Below, in pieces: positions 1-6,793 of a DNA stretch of 17,667 nucleotides. The notes under the pieces were generated by a model. That model did no database searches, was not told the origin of the DNA, and saw only the letters and a program-made list of their open reading frames with translations. The stretch comes from Betaproteobacteria bacterium. GTDB taxonomy: Bacteria; Pseudomonadota; Gammaproteobacteria; Burkholderiales; SG8-41. The stretch is from assembly GCA_028292065.1 (NCBI GenBank), contig JAQGNC010000554.1, positions 1-17,667 on the forward strand. Reading direction: 5' to 3'. The stretch's first letter is position 1; the number at the start of each line of letters is the position of its first letter. Both the position numbers and the translations under genes were made by a program.

Positions 1-1382
1 CCGCGCTCGCCACCAACGATCCGGCGGCTGCGCGCGCTCACGCCGCGCGAGCGCTGTGGCAGCGCAGCCCGACAGCGGCTGAAGCGAAAGCGGTTCGGCT
101 CACCGTGATCGAAAGCTATGTCGCCGAGCGCCGCGGCGACGACGCGTTTCGCAGCATGCTGCGCTACCAGCAGGATTATTCGCCGCTCGAGCGCGGCACC
201 GCCGACCGCTTCGCGGAAGCCCTGCTCGACCTCGGGATGGATCGCGATGCGCTCAACTGGCTCGGCCGCACCGACCAGGTCAGCCCGTCGCTCCTCAGGC
301 TCCAGCTTCGCGGCACCATCCTCACGCCCGATGCGGTGATCGCGCAGGCGCGCGCCGCCTACGCGCGCACACCCGACGCGGGCTACTGGCGCACCATCTT
401 CGAGGCCGCGGCTCGCGCGGGCAACGGTCCGCTCCAGATCGAGGCGCTCGAGCGCGTGCTCCAGGCGATCGACGCGAAAAACACCCAGGCGGCGTCCGAC
501 GCTTCGCAGCGCCTGTGGCAGGCGTATCTCGCGACTGCCGCCGACATCGGCAATCGCGAGCAGTTGCTGATGGGGGACGACGCGGCGTGGGCCGATTACG
601 CCGCCCGGCGCCTGGGCTCCGACGCAGTGCTCTCCCGCGCGTTCTACGGGTATCTCGCCCAGCGCGCGCAGAACCCCGACACCCGCCGCGACGCGCAGCT
701 TCAGCTCGCGTTCTCGCTGTCTTCCGGCGGGCTCGACCTGACCGCGCTGCGCATCATGCAGAGCATCGGTTTCGAGCCTGAAGCGCTCGATTCGCAGACG
801 CGCTATCTGCTCGGCACGCTCGCCGCCAAGCGCAACGACGCGGCCGGTGCGCTCAGGCTCTGGAACGGCCTGGCGACCCCGGCCGGCGTGAACGCGCTCG
901 ACTGGCAGCTCACCCTCGCACGCACTGCGCTGCAGGCGGGGAACCCGACCCTCAGCGCCGACACGATCGGGCGCGCGCTCACAGGCCGCACCGCGGTTCC
1001 TGCGGAGCTCGCGCAAAGCCTGCTCGAGCTCGCGCAGGAGATGCTCGACCTGCGAGCGCTCGACGCGGCGCTCAGCGTCTACGAGCCGGTCGCGCAGCTC
1101 GCGAGCGACGCGCAGGCGCGGCAGGCGCTGTTCGGACTGGGGCGCGTGCACGAGCTGAAGAACGACGCTCCCGCCGCGGCTGCGGCTTACCTGCGCTCCG
1201 CCCTGCTCGTCCAGGCCGCAGCCCCCGACAATCTCGCTTTCCAGTCGCGCCTCCTGGCCGCGCTCAACCTCATGCGCGCCGGACTCAAGGACGATGCACG
1301 TTCACAGTTCGAGTGGCTGGTGAAGAATTCGAAGGATGCGGTGCTGACCGATGCCGCGAAGCGCGGGCTCGGGCGGTTGTAG
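1..1382 (+). CDS. TPR/helical-repeat protein, 5'-truncated by the window edge
   Basis: The reading frame is open from base 3 to the TAG at 1380-1382 and continues upstream of the window, so the true start is not visible; an internal GTG at 105 is not a convincing start. The visible ~460 residues are Ala/Leu/Arg-rich amphipathic helices typical of degenerate tetratricopeptide repeats. The clearest unit is near the C-terminus, around 'LFGLGRVHELKNDAPAAAAAYLRSALL', and the protein ends with a unit on residues that read 'LMRAGLKDDARSQFEWLVKN'. Such proteins usually serve as protein-protein scaffolds, often in the cell envelope or in exopolysaccharide export, but nothing here fixes a partner. It is convergent with the GntR gene and separated from it by palindromic repeats, so it is probably not part of the catabolic cluster. 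Family call is fair; specific function unknown. Confidence 0.7.
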   Translation, partial: ALATNDPAAARAHAARALWQRSPTAAEAKAVRLTVIESYVAERRGDDAFRSMLRYQQDYSPLERGTADRFAEALLDLGMDRDALNWLGRTDQVSPSLLRLQLRGTILTPDAVIAQARAAYARTPDAGYWRTIFEAAARAGNGPLQIEALERVLQAIDAKNTQAASDASQRLWQAYLATAADIGNREQLLMGDDAAWADYAARRLGSDAVLSRAFYGYLAQRAQNPDTRRDAQLQLAFSLSSGGLDLTALRIMQSIGFEPEALDSQTRYLLGTLAAKRNDAAGALRLWNGLATPAGVNALDWQLTLARTALQAGNPTLSADTIGRALTGRTAVPAELAQSLLELAQEMLDLRALDAALSVYEPVAQLASDAQARQALFGLGRVHELKNDAPAAAAAYLRSALLVQAAAPDNLAFQSRLLAALNLMRAGLKDDARSQFEWLVKNSKDAVLTDAAKRGLGRL

Positions 1383-1554
1383 ACGCCGCGGTATCGCTGC
1401 ATCACCGTGCGCCACGAGATCGCCGCGGCGCCACTTGTTGGCGCCTCGCGATGACCTGGCTGTCATTGCGAGGAGCGTCAGCGACGAAGCAATCTCGTGG
1501 CGCACGAACTCGAGCCCGAGCCGTGTTCGCGGCCTTGCCTGACGACCATCGCAC
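1383..1554. repeat. Two inverted copies of a GTCATTGCGAGG...GCAATCTCGTGGCGCAC element
   Basis: A forward copy runs 1462-1505, from GTCATTGCGAGGAGC to GCAATCTCGTGGCGCAC. A reverse copy runs 1407-1455, from GTGCGCCACGAGAT to CCTCGCGATGAC. The two face each other around a short central spacer, giving a large cruciform between two convergent genes. Related copies lie at 14234-14386. Elements with this GTCATTGCGAGG/GCAATCTC core are, to my knowledge, common in many bacterial genomes. The placement would allow a bidirectional termination role, but no U-tract is visible. Confidence 0.8.
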
Positions 1555-2310
1555 CTAAGCCCCGTCGTTCTTCCACAGATCGCTCAAGTACTCGTGCCTT
1601 TCGGTGTTCACCCAGCTCACGCGGTATTCGAACGGTGAGTCGTCGTAGGTGTAGGCGACGCGCTTGATGGCGAGGGCGGGGGTGTCGGTGGTGATGTCGA
1701 GCACCGAGGCGGCGCGCGCCGGCGGGTGGCGCGCGGCGAGGCGTTCACTGATGCGCAGCACGCTGATGCCGTAGCGCGCCTGGTACAGGCCGTAAATCGT
1801 GCCTTCGCGCGCGCGGAAAGCTTCTTCGTCGAGGTCGGGGAATAGCGCGGCAGGCACGCTGATCTCGTCGAACACCACCGGCTTGCCGCCGAGCTTGAGC
1901 ACGTTCTGGATACGCAGGACCGCGGCGCCGCGGGCAAGTCCAAGGCGCTTCTCTTCCACCGTGGTCGCGGGGCCGCTCTTGAACGACAAGAGCTCGATCA
2001 CCGGCAGCTCGCGGCTGCCGTCCTTGCCGACGATGTGGAAGAAGTAGAAGAGGGTGCGGTCTTCGGTGTGCGTCGCGACGAAAGTGCCGCGGCCCTGCTG
2101 GCGCACGAGGATGCGCTCGGCGACGAGCTCGTCGATCGCTTTGCGTATGGTCCCGATCGACACGTTGAAGCGCTCGCCGAGCCTGGCTTCGCTCGGGATC
2201 GCTTCACCCGGTTTCCACTCGCCGGCGGCGAGCCCGCGCGTGAGCCGAATCTTGACTTCCTTGTAGAGCGGGTTGAAAGTGAGGCTGCCCGCTGCCAGCG
2301 TGTCGGCCAT
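1555..2310 (-). CDS. GntR-family transcriptional regulator with UTRA domain (HutC type)
   Basis: This 251-residue protein has a GntR winged helix-turn-helix at roughly residues 13-78, seen in 'PLYKEVKIRLTRGLAAGEW', 'GEAIPSEARLGERFNVS' and 'TIRKAIDELVAERILVRQQG', closing with 'GRGTFVA'. A UTRA effector-binding domain follows (about 95-240), with the typical 'LLSFKSGPAT...RLGL', 'VFDEISVPAALFPDL' and 'TPALAIKRVAYTYDDSPFEYRVSWV' segments. HutC-type members bind a small acid or sugar ligand and usually repress neighbouring catabolic genes. The start ATG (reverse complement of 2308-2310) has a GATAAGG ribosome binding site just upstream. It is divergent from the suyA-like gene with a 170-bp shared control region, so it is the likely local regulator. 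Its effector would be expected to be a cluster substrate or intermediate; that is inference. Confidence 0.93.
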   Translation of the reverse strand: MADTLAAGSLTFNPLYKEVKIRLTRGLAAGEWKPGEAIPSEARLGERFNVSIGTIRKAIDELVAERILVRQQGRGTFVATHTEDRTLFYFFHIVGKDGSRELPVIELLSFKSGPATTVEEKRLGLARGAAVLRIQNVLKLGGKPVVFDEISVPAALFPDLDEEAFRAREGTIYGLYQARYGISVLRISERLAARHPPARAASVLDITTDTPALAIKRVAYTYDDSPFEYRVSWVNTERHEYLSDLWKNDGA

Positions 2311-2342
2311 CCGCCTTATCCCCGAGTTTTAGAGTCCCGCGC

Positions 2343-2348
2343 ATTCTA
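2343..2348 (-). promoter_or_regulatory. Candidate -10 box for the GntR gene
   Basis: Read on the - strand this is TAGAAT, a good match to the sigma-70 -10 consensus, about 32 bp upstream of the GntR start codon. No strong -35 box is seen at 16-18 bp upstream; the sequence there is the AT-rich CATATAG block that may hold the operator. A weak or autoregulated promoter would fit. Confidence 0.4.
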
Positions 2349-2360
2349 GCATCCGACCGG

Positions 2361-2386
2361 CTATTCATATAGGTCATATAGTTGAC
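2361..2386. promoter_or_regulatory. Candidate operator for the divergent GntR regulator
   Basis: Positions 2373-2386 form the dyad GTCANNTANNTGAC, symmetric about a central TA. It overlaps the TTGACT -35 box of the suyA-direction promoter (2382-2387). Immediately left, 2365-2372 TCATATAG is repeated as 2374-2381 TCATATAG, giving two 8-bp direct repeats 9 bp apart. This is the only AT-rich block in the control region. A repressor bound here would block the + promoter. Assignment to the neighbouring GntR protein rests on position and on the general form of GntR-family operators. Confidence 0.5.
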
Positions 2387-2410
2387 TAGCGCCGCGTTGG
2401 CCGCTAGCAT
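2382..2410 (+). promoter_or_regulatory. Sigma-70-type promoter for the suyA-led gene series
   Basis: A TTGACT -35 box (2382-2387) is followed by a 17-bp spacer and a TAGCAT -10 box (2405-2410), which is the optimal spacing. Transcription would start near 2417, giving a leader of about 65 nt before the suyA-like ATG. The -35 box overlaps the dyad operator. Confidence 0.55.
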
Positions 2411-2480
2411 GTCGGCCACCCGTAACACCGTTCGCTGCTCAACCTCCAAGAGCGACGCCGCAAGGCGCAGGAGACTTCTG

Positions 2481-2762
2481 ATGATCCACATACTCGTGCA
2501 CGACAAGAAAGACACGGTCGGCGTGGCCGTGATCGAAGGCATCAAGGCCGGCCAGGACCTGACCGGCTGGGTGATGGAAGACGATTCCACCATCACCGTC
2601 AAAGCGGCGAACGACATCCCGATCGGCCACAAGGTCGCGACTCGCGAAGTGAAGAAAGGCGACACGATCATCAAGTACGGTTTCGACATCGGCAAAGCGG
2701 TCGCCGACATCAGGACCGGCGAGCACGCTCACGTCCACAACATCAAGACGAAGCGCTGGTAG
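2481..2762 (+). CDS. suyA: UxaA-family SAF-domain protein, (2R)-sulfolactate sulfo-lyase alpha subunit-like
   Basis: The product has 93 residues. The ATG at 2481 was chosen over an upstream in-frame ATG (2409) because AGGAG at 2469-2473 lies 7 nt before it, the upstream codons do not look like protein, and the candidate -10 box covers the earlier start. The whole protein is one SAF-type domain ('HDKKDTVGVAVIEGIKAG...ITVKAANDIPIGHKVAT'), the module found at the N-terminus of altronate and galactarate dehydratases or as a separate small subunit. In SuyAB the small alpha subunit pairs with a ~42-kDa beta subunit and splits (R)-sulfolactate into pyruvate and sulfite in the cytoplasm. A matching large subunit follows 98 nt downstream, across a hairpin. 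Another sugar-acid or hydroxy-acid lyase of the UxaA family remains possible. Confidence 0.8.
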   Translation: MIHILVHDKKDTVGVAVIEGIKAGQDLTGWVMEDDSTITVKAANDIPIGHKVATREVKKGDTIIKYGFDIGKAVADIRTGEHAHVHNIKTKRW

Positions 2763-2765
2763 CAC

Positions 2766-2850
2766 GTGAATGCGTGAAGGGTGAAGGCGTGAAGGGAGAA
2801 CCTCCCTCGATACGCGCCGTCCCTTCACTCCTTCACCCTTCATCCTTCAC
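2766..2850. repeat. Long imperfect hairpin of GTGAAGG-type tandem units
   Basis: The left arm (2766-2796) is made of tandem GTGAAGG-like heptamers and the right arm (2820-2850) of their reverse complements, around a ~23-nt loop. The hairpin fills the gap between the suyA-like stop codon and the GAGGT ribosome binding site of the suyB-like gene (2851-2855). It has no U-tract, so it is not a typical intrinsic terminator. Confidence 0.9.
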
Positions 2851-2860
2851 GAGGTAATCA

Positions 2861-4030
2861 ATGATCAACGCAAACACCACCTTTCGCGGCTATCGCCGTG
2901 AGAACGGCCGCGCGGGCATACGCAATCACGTCATCATCCTGCCGGTCGACGACCTGTCCAACGCCGCGTGCGAAGCGGTCGCGCACAACATCAAAGGCGT
3001 GATGGCGATCCCGCATCCGTACGGGCGCCTCCAGTTCGGCGCCGACCTCGACCTGCATTTCCGCACGCTCATCGGCGCGGGCTCGAACCCGAACGTCGCC
3101 GCGGTCGTGGTGATCGGCATCGAGGAAGGCTGGACGAAAAAGATCGTCGACGCGATCGCCACGACCGGCAAGCCGGTCACCGGTTTCGGCATCGAGATGC
3201 ACGGCGACCACGACACGATCATGCGCGCTTCCAAGGTCGCCAAGGAATACGTGCAGTGGGCCTCCGAGCGCACGCAGGAAGACTGCCCGATCAGCGACCT
3301 GTGGGTCTCGACCAAGTGCGGCGAGTCCGACACGACGTCGGGCTGCGGCTCGAACCCGACGGTCGGCAGCGCTTTCGACAAGCTCGAGCCGCTCGGCGTG
3401 ACGATGTGTTTCGGCGAGACCACCGAGATCACCGGCGGCGAGAACATCGTGGCCGACCGCTGCGCGACGCCTGAGGTGCGCGAGCAGTTCATGAAGATGT
3501 TCAACCGCTACCAGGAACTCATCGAGCGCCACAAGACGAGCGACCTTTCGGACTCGCAGCCGACCAAGGGCAACATCGCCGGCGGTCTGACCACGATCGA
3601 AGAGAAAGCGCTCGGCAACATCCAGAAGATCGGCAAGAAGTGCAAAGTGGTCGGCGTGCTCGACAAGGCCGAAACGCCGACGCGTCCGGGCCTCTGGTTC
3701 ATGGATTCGTCGTCGGCGGCCGCCGAGATGGTCACGCTCTGCGCGGCTTCGGGTTATGTCGTTCACTTCTTCCCGACCGGGCAGGGCAACGTCATCGGCA
3801 ACCCGATCGTGCCGGTGATCAAGCTCTGCGCCAACCCGCGCACCGTGCGCACGATGTCCGAGCACATCGACTACGACTGCTCCGGCCTGCTCCAGCGCCA
3901 GAAGAACCTCGAGCAGACCGGCGACGAGCTGATCGACATGATGCTGCGCACCTGCAACGGCCGCCTGACCGCCGCCGAAGCGCTCGGCCACCGGCAGTTC
4001 GTGCTGACGCGGCTGTATGAAAGTGCGTGA
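2861..4030 (+). CDS. suyB: UxaA-family large subunit, (2R)-sulfolactate sulfo-lyase beta subunit-like
   Basis: The product has 389 residues; the ATG at 2861 has GAGGT 5 nt upstream. The N-terminus 'FRGYRRENGRAGIRNHVIILP' is the entry motif of the altronate/galactarate dehydratase C-terminal family. The metal-site region 'TKCGESDTTSGCGSNPTVG' starts near residue 151 (C153), and 'TEITGGEN', 'QPTKGNIAGGLTTIEEKALGN' and 'FPTGQGNVIGNPIVPVIKL' follow. E. coli UxaA has a 'HGTGCG' segment near its N-terminus; here it is replaced by 'PHPYGRLQFGADLD', and the overall sequence and size (~42 kDa) agree better with SuyB as I remember it. SuyB carries the catalytic site for beta-elimination of sulfite from (R)-sulfolactate. 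The separate small subunit is the previous gene. The substrate cannot be proved from sequence; altronate or a related hydroxy acid is the main alternative. Confidence 0.8.
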   Translation: MINANTTFRGYRRENGRAGIRNHVIILPVDDLSNAACEAVAHNIKGVMAIPHPYGRLQFGADLDLHFRTLIGAGSNPNVAAVVVIGIEEGWTKKIVDAIATTGKPVTGFGIEMHGDHDTIMRASKVAKEYVQWASERTQEDCPISDLWVSTKCGESDTTSGCGSNPTVGSAFDKLEPLGVTMCFGETTEITGGENIVADRCATPEVREQFMKMFNRYQELIERHKTSDLSDSQPTKGNIAGGLTTIEEKALGNIQKIGKKCKVVGVLDKAETPTRPGLWFMDSSSAAAEMVTLCAASGYVVHFFPTGQGNVIGNPIVPVIKLCANPRTVRTMSEHIDYDCSGLLQRQKNLEQTGDELIDMMLRTCNGRLTAAEALGHRQFVLTRLYESA

Positions 4031-4134
4031 GGAGTGAGGTGTGAGGAGTGAGGAGAAAGAGCCTCGGTTAGCGGCGTCGGCCGGCGTATCCCCGACGGAT
4101 CACGCCTCGCCCCTCACGCCTCACACCTCACGCA
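4024..4134. repeat. Long imperfect hairpin of GTGAGGA-type units
   Basis: The 30-nt left arm (4024-4053) is tandem GTGAGGN heptamers and the right arm (4105-4134) is their reverse complement, around a ~51-nt loop. The left arm includes the stop codon of the suyB-like gene and the best start and ribosome binding site of the SdhB-like gene. The right arm would therefore be translated as part of the SdhB-like N-terminus. Confidence 0.9.
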
Positions 4135-4856
4135 GTTCAAACCACCGCACGCTCCACGTCCGCGTGTGGCGCGGCACCGAGACCGGCCACTACGACGATT
4201 TCGACGTGCCGCGTCTCGAAAGCCAGACGGTGCTCGACGTGGTCACCCACATCCAGCGCAAGCTCGACCCGACCCTTTCGTATCGCTACGCGTGCCGCGT
4301 CGGCATGTGCGGCTCGTGCGCGATGACCGTGAACGGCAAGGCGCGCTGGACGTGCCGCACCCACGTGTCGGTGGTCGCCGAGGGTGACCGGCTCGAGATC
4401 GGGCCGCTGCACAACCTGCCGGTGGTGAAGGACCTCGTCACCGACATGGCGCCTTTCTTCGACAAGTGGGCGGCGGCCAAAGGCCGGTTCAAAGGCACCG
4501 CCACGCGCCACGACGGCTTCGCGCGCGTCCCGCCGCAGTCTCCCCAACGCAAGCTCGTCGACGAATCGATCGAATGCATCGGCTGCGGCGTGTGCTACAG
4601 CTCGTGCGACGTGGTCACGTGGAGGCCCGATTATCTCGGCCCCGCGGCGCTCACGCGCGCGTGGACGCTCGTCAACGACGTGCGCGACGTCGGCCAGCGC
4701 GAGCGCCTTGCCGCGGTCGCGGGCGATGCAGGCTGCCATGCCTGCCACACCCATACGTCGTGCACCGAGCGATGCCCCAAAGGCCTGTCGCCCACGGCCG
4801 GCATCGCAGGGCTGAAGCGCGCGGTGCTGGCGGCGGCGCTGAAAGGCGAACTATGA
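4041..4856 (+). CDS. Succinate dehydrogenase/fumarate reductase-type iron-sulfur subunit (SdhB/FrdB-like)
   Basis: This subunit carries electrons between the flavoprotein and the membrane quinone site. Three cluster motifs are visible: [2Fe-2S] 'CRVGMCGSC...C' (C85, C90, C93, C105); [4Fe-4S] 'CIGCGVCYSSC' (C179, C182, C185, with C189 for the 3Fe cluster); and 'CHTHTSCTERCPKGL' (C235, C241, C245), plus an extra C232. The domain proper begins near residue 36 ('TLHVRVW'), about the expected distance before the first cluster. The GTG start at 4041 has AGGAG 6 nt upstream, but both lie in a repeat arm, so the first ~32 residues are translated hairpin sequence. No better start with a ribosome binding site exists before the conserved domain. 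Two anchor genes follow; the flavoprotein gene is unusually far away, at 8557. Role clear, substrate of the complex uncertain. Confidence 0.9.
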   Translation: MRSEEKEPRLAASAGVSPTDHASPLTPHTSRSSNHRTLHVRVWRGTETGHYDDFDVPRLESQTVLDVVTHIQRKLDPTLSYRYACRVGMCGSCAMTVNGKARWTCRTHVSVVAEGDRLEIGPLHNLPVVKDLVTDMAPFFDKWAAAKGRFKGTATRHDGFARVPPQSPQRKLVDESIECIGCGVCYSSCDVVTWRPDYLGPAALTRAWTLVNDVRDVGQRERLAAVAGDAGCHACHTHTSCTERCPKGLSPTAGIAGLKRAVLAAALKGEL

Positions 4857-4861
4857 GTGCA

Positions 4862-4985
4862 GGGATGAGGGATGAGGGCGGAGGGATGAAGCGGAGGGAT
4901 GAGGGATGAGGGCGGAGGGATGACGCAGATTCGAGGTGCCGAGGGTGTTCCTTCATCCCTCATCCCTCATCCCTCAGCCCTCGCC
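4862..4985. repeat. Tandemly duplicated GGGATGA-unit hairpin
   Basis: A 34-bp unit made of GGGATGA-like heptamers is present twice in direct orientation (4862-4895 and 4896-4929, with two mismatches near the ends). About 20 nt later its reverse complement is read (4949-4985). Together they can form a long stem. The element follows the SdhB-like stop codon and extends into the open frame of the next gene. Confidence 0.9.
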
Positions 4986-5321
4986 GTTCGTACGCAGGTG
5001 CTGTTGTGGGGCGCCCAGCGCGCCTCCGCCGCGGTGCTCGGGCTGTGCGTGCTCGTTCACCTCGTCACGATCATTTACGCCGTTCGAGGCGGACTCACCG
5101 CGACCGAGATCCTCGCCCGCACCTCGGGCAGCTTCGCGTGGGCGGCGTTCTACGCGGTGTTCGTGGCGGCGGTCGCGGTGCACGCGCCGATCGGCTTGCG
5201 CAACATACTCGCGGAGACTTTCGGCTGGCGCGGCCGCGCTCTGGACGTCTTCGTGCTGCTCGTGGGTATCGTCCTCGCCGTGTGGGGCTGGCGTGCGGTG
5301 TATGCGGTCGTGGGCGCGTGA
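4899..5321 (+). CDS. Sdh/Frd-type membrane anchor subunit, first of two (SdhC/SdhD superfamily)
   Basis: The core protein has three hydrophobic segments: 'SAAVLGLCVLVHLVTIIYAV', 'SFAWAAFYAVFVAAVAVHAPIG' and 'ALDVFVLLVGIVLAVWGW'. H54 in the first and H95 in the second ('HAPIGLRNIL', resembling the H-x3-G-[LI]-R motif of SdhC) are candidate haem b ligands. The subunit would anchor the complex in the inner membrane and help bind quinone. The start is uncertain. ATG at 4899 is used here, but residues 1 to about 30 are encoded by the repeat hairpin; GTG at 4998 would start directly at the conserved part but lacks a ribosome binding site. An ATG at 4853 overlaps the SdhB-like stop in ATGA form but is in another frame and closes at 4909. 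Stop at 5319-5321 is followed within 5 nt by the next gene. Confidence 0.75.
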   Translation: MRDEGGGMTQIRGAEGVPSSLIPHPSALAVRTQVLLWGAQRASAAVLGLCVLVHLVTIIYAVRGGLTATEILARTSGSFAWAAFYAVFVAAVAVHAPIGLRNILAETFGWRGRALDVFVLLVGIVLAVWGWRAVYAVVGA

Positions 5322-5325
5322 CGCC

Positions 5326-5673
5326 GTGAGAAACGACTTTCGCGCGCGCAACCATCCTGCCTACTGGGCTTTCGTCGTGCATCGTGCATCGGGCGTCGCG
5401 CTCACGCTCTTTCTCCCGCTGCACTTCTGGGCCCTCGCGCAATCGCTGCAAGGCGAAGCACGGCTCGAATCGTTCCTGCGCTGGACCGACCAGCCGCTGG
5501 TCAAGCTGAGCGAGATCGGGCTGGTGCTCCTGCTCGCAGCGCACATGGCCGGCGGGCTGAGGCTGCTCGCGATCGAGTTTCTGCCGTGGCGCAACCGGCA
5601 GAAGACCCTGCTGGCCGCTGCGGCTGCTGCCACGTTCGCCTTCGGCCTCGCTTTGCTGCTGAATCTCACGTGA
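5326..5673 (+). CDS. Sdh/Frd-type cytochrome b-like membrane anchor, second subunit (SdhC-like)
   Basis: The product has 115 residues with three membrane helices. 'HPAYWAFVVHRASGVAL' (residues 10-26) matches the SdhC signature H-R-[ST]-G near the quinone pocket. 'AAHMAGGLRLLAIE' (H73) matches the haem-ligating H-x3-G-[LI]-R motif. GTG at 5326, 5 nt after the preceding stop, is chosen because it puts the conserved part about 10 residues in; an ATG at 5302 overlapping the upstream gene is the alternative. Translational coupling with the upstream anchor is likely. Together the two anchors suggest a quinone-linked complex, so an oxidation of a succinate-like compound feeding the respiratory chain, or the reverse reaction, is expected. 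Confidence 0.8.
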   Translation: MRNDFRARNHPAYWAFVVHRASGVALTLFLPLHFWALAQSLQGEARLESFLRWTDQPLVKLSEIGLVLLLAAHMAGGLRLLAIEFLPWRNRQKTLLAAAAAATFAFGLALLLNLT

Positions 5674-5756
5674 ACCGTCGGGCCTGCCGTCGATACATTC
5701 ACATCCGGTATGCTGCGGCCAGGTCGATCCCATAAAAAACGAGGACCGGAGGAAAC

Positions 5757-6719
5757 ATGCGCTTTGCAAAGCACGTCGTACTCGCGGTAACGCTGCTCGT
5801 CGTGGTCCCTGCGTGGGCGCAGAGCTACCCGGCGCGACCCGTGCGCGTGGTCGTGCCTTTCCCGCCCGCCGGTGCGACCGACATCGTGACGCGCATCGTC
5901 GGGCAGAAGCTCTCCGAGGCGTGGGGGCAGACTGTGGTCGTCGATAACCGCGCGGGCGCCGGCGGCAACATCGGCGGGGACATCGTGGCCAAAGCGCCGG
6001 CTGACGGCTACACCCTGCTGATGACCTCGGGATCGATCGTCACCGCGAACCCGTACATCTTCAAGAAGCTGCCGTACAGCCCGGAAAAGGATCTCGTCGC
6101 GGTCACCAACGTCGCGAGCGGTCCGCAGGTGATCGTGGTCAACCCGAGCTTTGCCGCGAAAACGCTCAAGGACTTCATCGCGGCCGCCAAGGCAAAGCCG
6201 CGCAGCTTCTCCTACGGATCGGCGGGCATTGCGACCCAGACGCATCTCGCCGCCGAGAATTTCCTCTATACCGCCGGCATCGACGTCTCGCACGTGCCTT
6301 ACAAGGGCGAAGGGCCCGCGCTCACCGACTTGCTCGGCGGGCAGATCCAGATGGTGACGCCCAATCTCTCGGCGGCGATCGGATTCGTGCAGCAGGGTAA
6401 GCTTCGCGCGCTCGCGGTGACCAGCAAGGAACGCGTGCGGCAGCTTCCCGACGTTCCCGCGGCTGCCGAAACACTGCCCGGTTTCGAGAACCTGGGATGG
6501 TTCGGTTTCGTCGCCCCGGTGGGTACGCCCAAAGCGGTCATCGACAAGGTCTACCAGGACACCGCGAAAGTGCTGCAGGGCGCGGACATCCGCACGCGCT
6601 TCGAGCAACTCGGCATGGTGCCGGTGGGCAATGCGCCCGCCGATTTCGCCAAAGCGATCAAGCTGGAGTCGGTGACGTGGGCAAAGGTCATCAAAGAGCG
6701 GAAGCTGCAGATCGATTAG
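5757..6719 (+). CDS. Tripartite tricarboxylate transporter receptor (Bug/TctC family), first copy
   Basis: The product has 320 residues. The ATG at 5757 follows a strong GGAGGA ribosome binding site. The N-terminus 'MRFAKHVVLAVTLLVVVPAWAQS' is a Sec signal peptide with cleavage after AWA, giving a periplasmic protein. The mature part has the Bug hallmarks: 'YPARPVRVVVPFPPAGATD', 'VVVDNRAGAGGNIG', 'SYGSAGIATQTHLAAE', 'VSHVPYKGEGPALTDLLGGQ' and 'DVPAAAETLPGFE'. Bug proteins bind small carboxylates or related anions and deliver them to TctAB-type permeases. No TctA or TctB gene is in the window, which is common for the many orphan Bug genes of Burkholderiales. In Chromohalobacter the sulfolactate importer slcHFG is of this transporter class. 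Its location between the anchors and the fumarase-like genes suggests that it binds the cluster substrate. Confidence 0.95.
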   Translation: MRFAKHVVLAVTLLVVVPAWAQSYPARPVRVVVPFPPAGATDIVTRIVGQKLSEAWGQTVVVDNRAGAGGNIGGDIVAKAPADGYTLLMTSGSIVTANPYIFKKLPYSPEKDLVAVTNVASGPQVIVVNPSFAAKTLKDFIAAAKAKPRSFSYGSAGIATQTHLAAENFLYTAGIDVSHVPYKGEGPALTDLLGGQIQMVTPNLSAAIGFVQQGKLRALAVTSKERVRQLPDVPAAAETLPGFENLGWFGFVAPVGTPKAVIDKVYQDTAKVLQGADIRTRFEQLGMVPVGNAPADFAKAIKLESVTWAKVIKERKLQID

Positions 6720-6780
6720 GGAGGCGGGAGGTGTGAGGCGTAAGAACCAAGCTGCGGCGCCTTCCGCCCCCCACCTCCCA
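6718..6780. repeat. Short imperfect hairpin with GGGAGGCG/GTGAGGCG arms
   Basis: The left arm (about 6719-6741) is GGGAGGC-type units and the right arm (about 6761-6780) their reverse complement, around a loop containing AAGAACCAAGC. It occupies the gap between the Bug stop codon and the AGAGGGTGAG ribosome binding site of the fumarase alpha gene, the same placement as the other hairpins. Confidence 0.7.
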
Positions 6781-6793
6781 CAAAGAGGGTGAG

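Noticed and set aside
2766..2850. Rho-independent terminator between the suyA- and suyB-like genes
   Set aside because: The stem is long and imperfect, with no U-tract, and termination here would cut two subunits of one enzyme apart.
2858..3991. 377-codon - strand open frame opposite the suyB-like gene
   Set aside because: Shadow of a strongly recognisable + strand UxaA-family gene; no ribosome binding site or recognisable domain.
2481..4030. Altronate dehydratase (UxaA) as the primary name for the small/large subunit pair
   Set aside because: The split SAF subunit, the size and several large-subunit motifs agree better with SuyAB as remembered, and no hexuronate genes are nearby; kept as an alternative.
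4862..4985. CRISPR array
   Set aside because: The 34-bp unit is directly duplicated without spacers and is itself built of heptamers; there are no cas genes.
5361..6608. 415-codon - strand open frame spanning the second anchor and first Bug gene
   Set aside because: It crosses two well-supported + strand genes and their intergenic gap; its composition is that of an antisense GC-rich frame.
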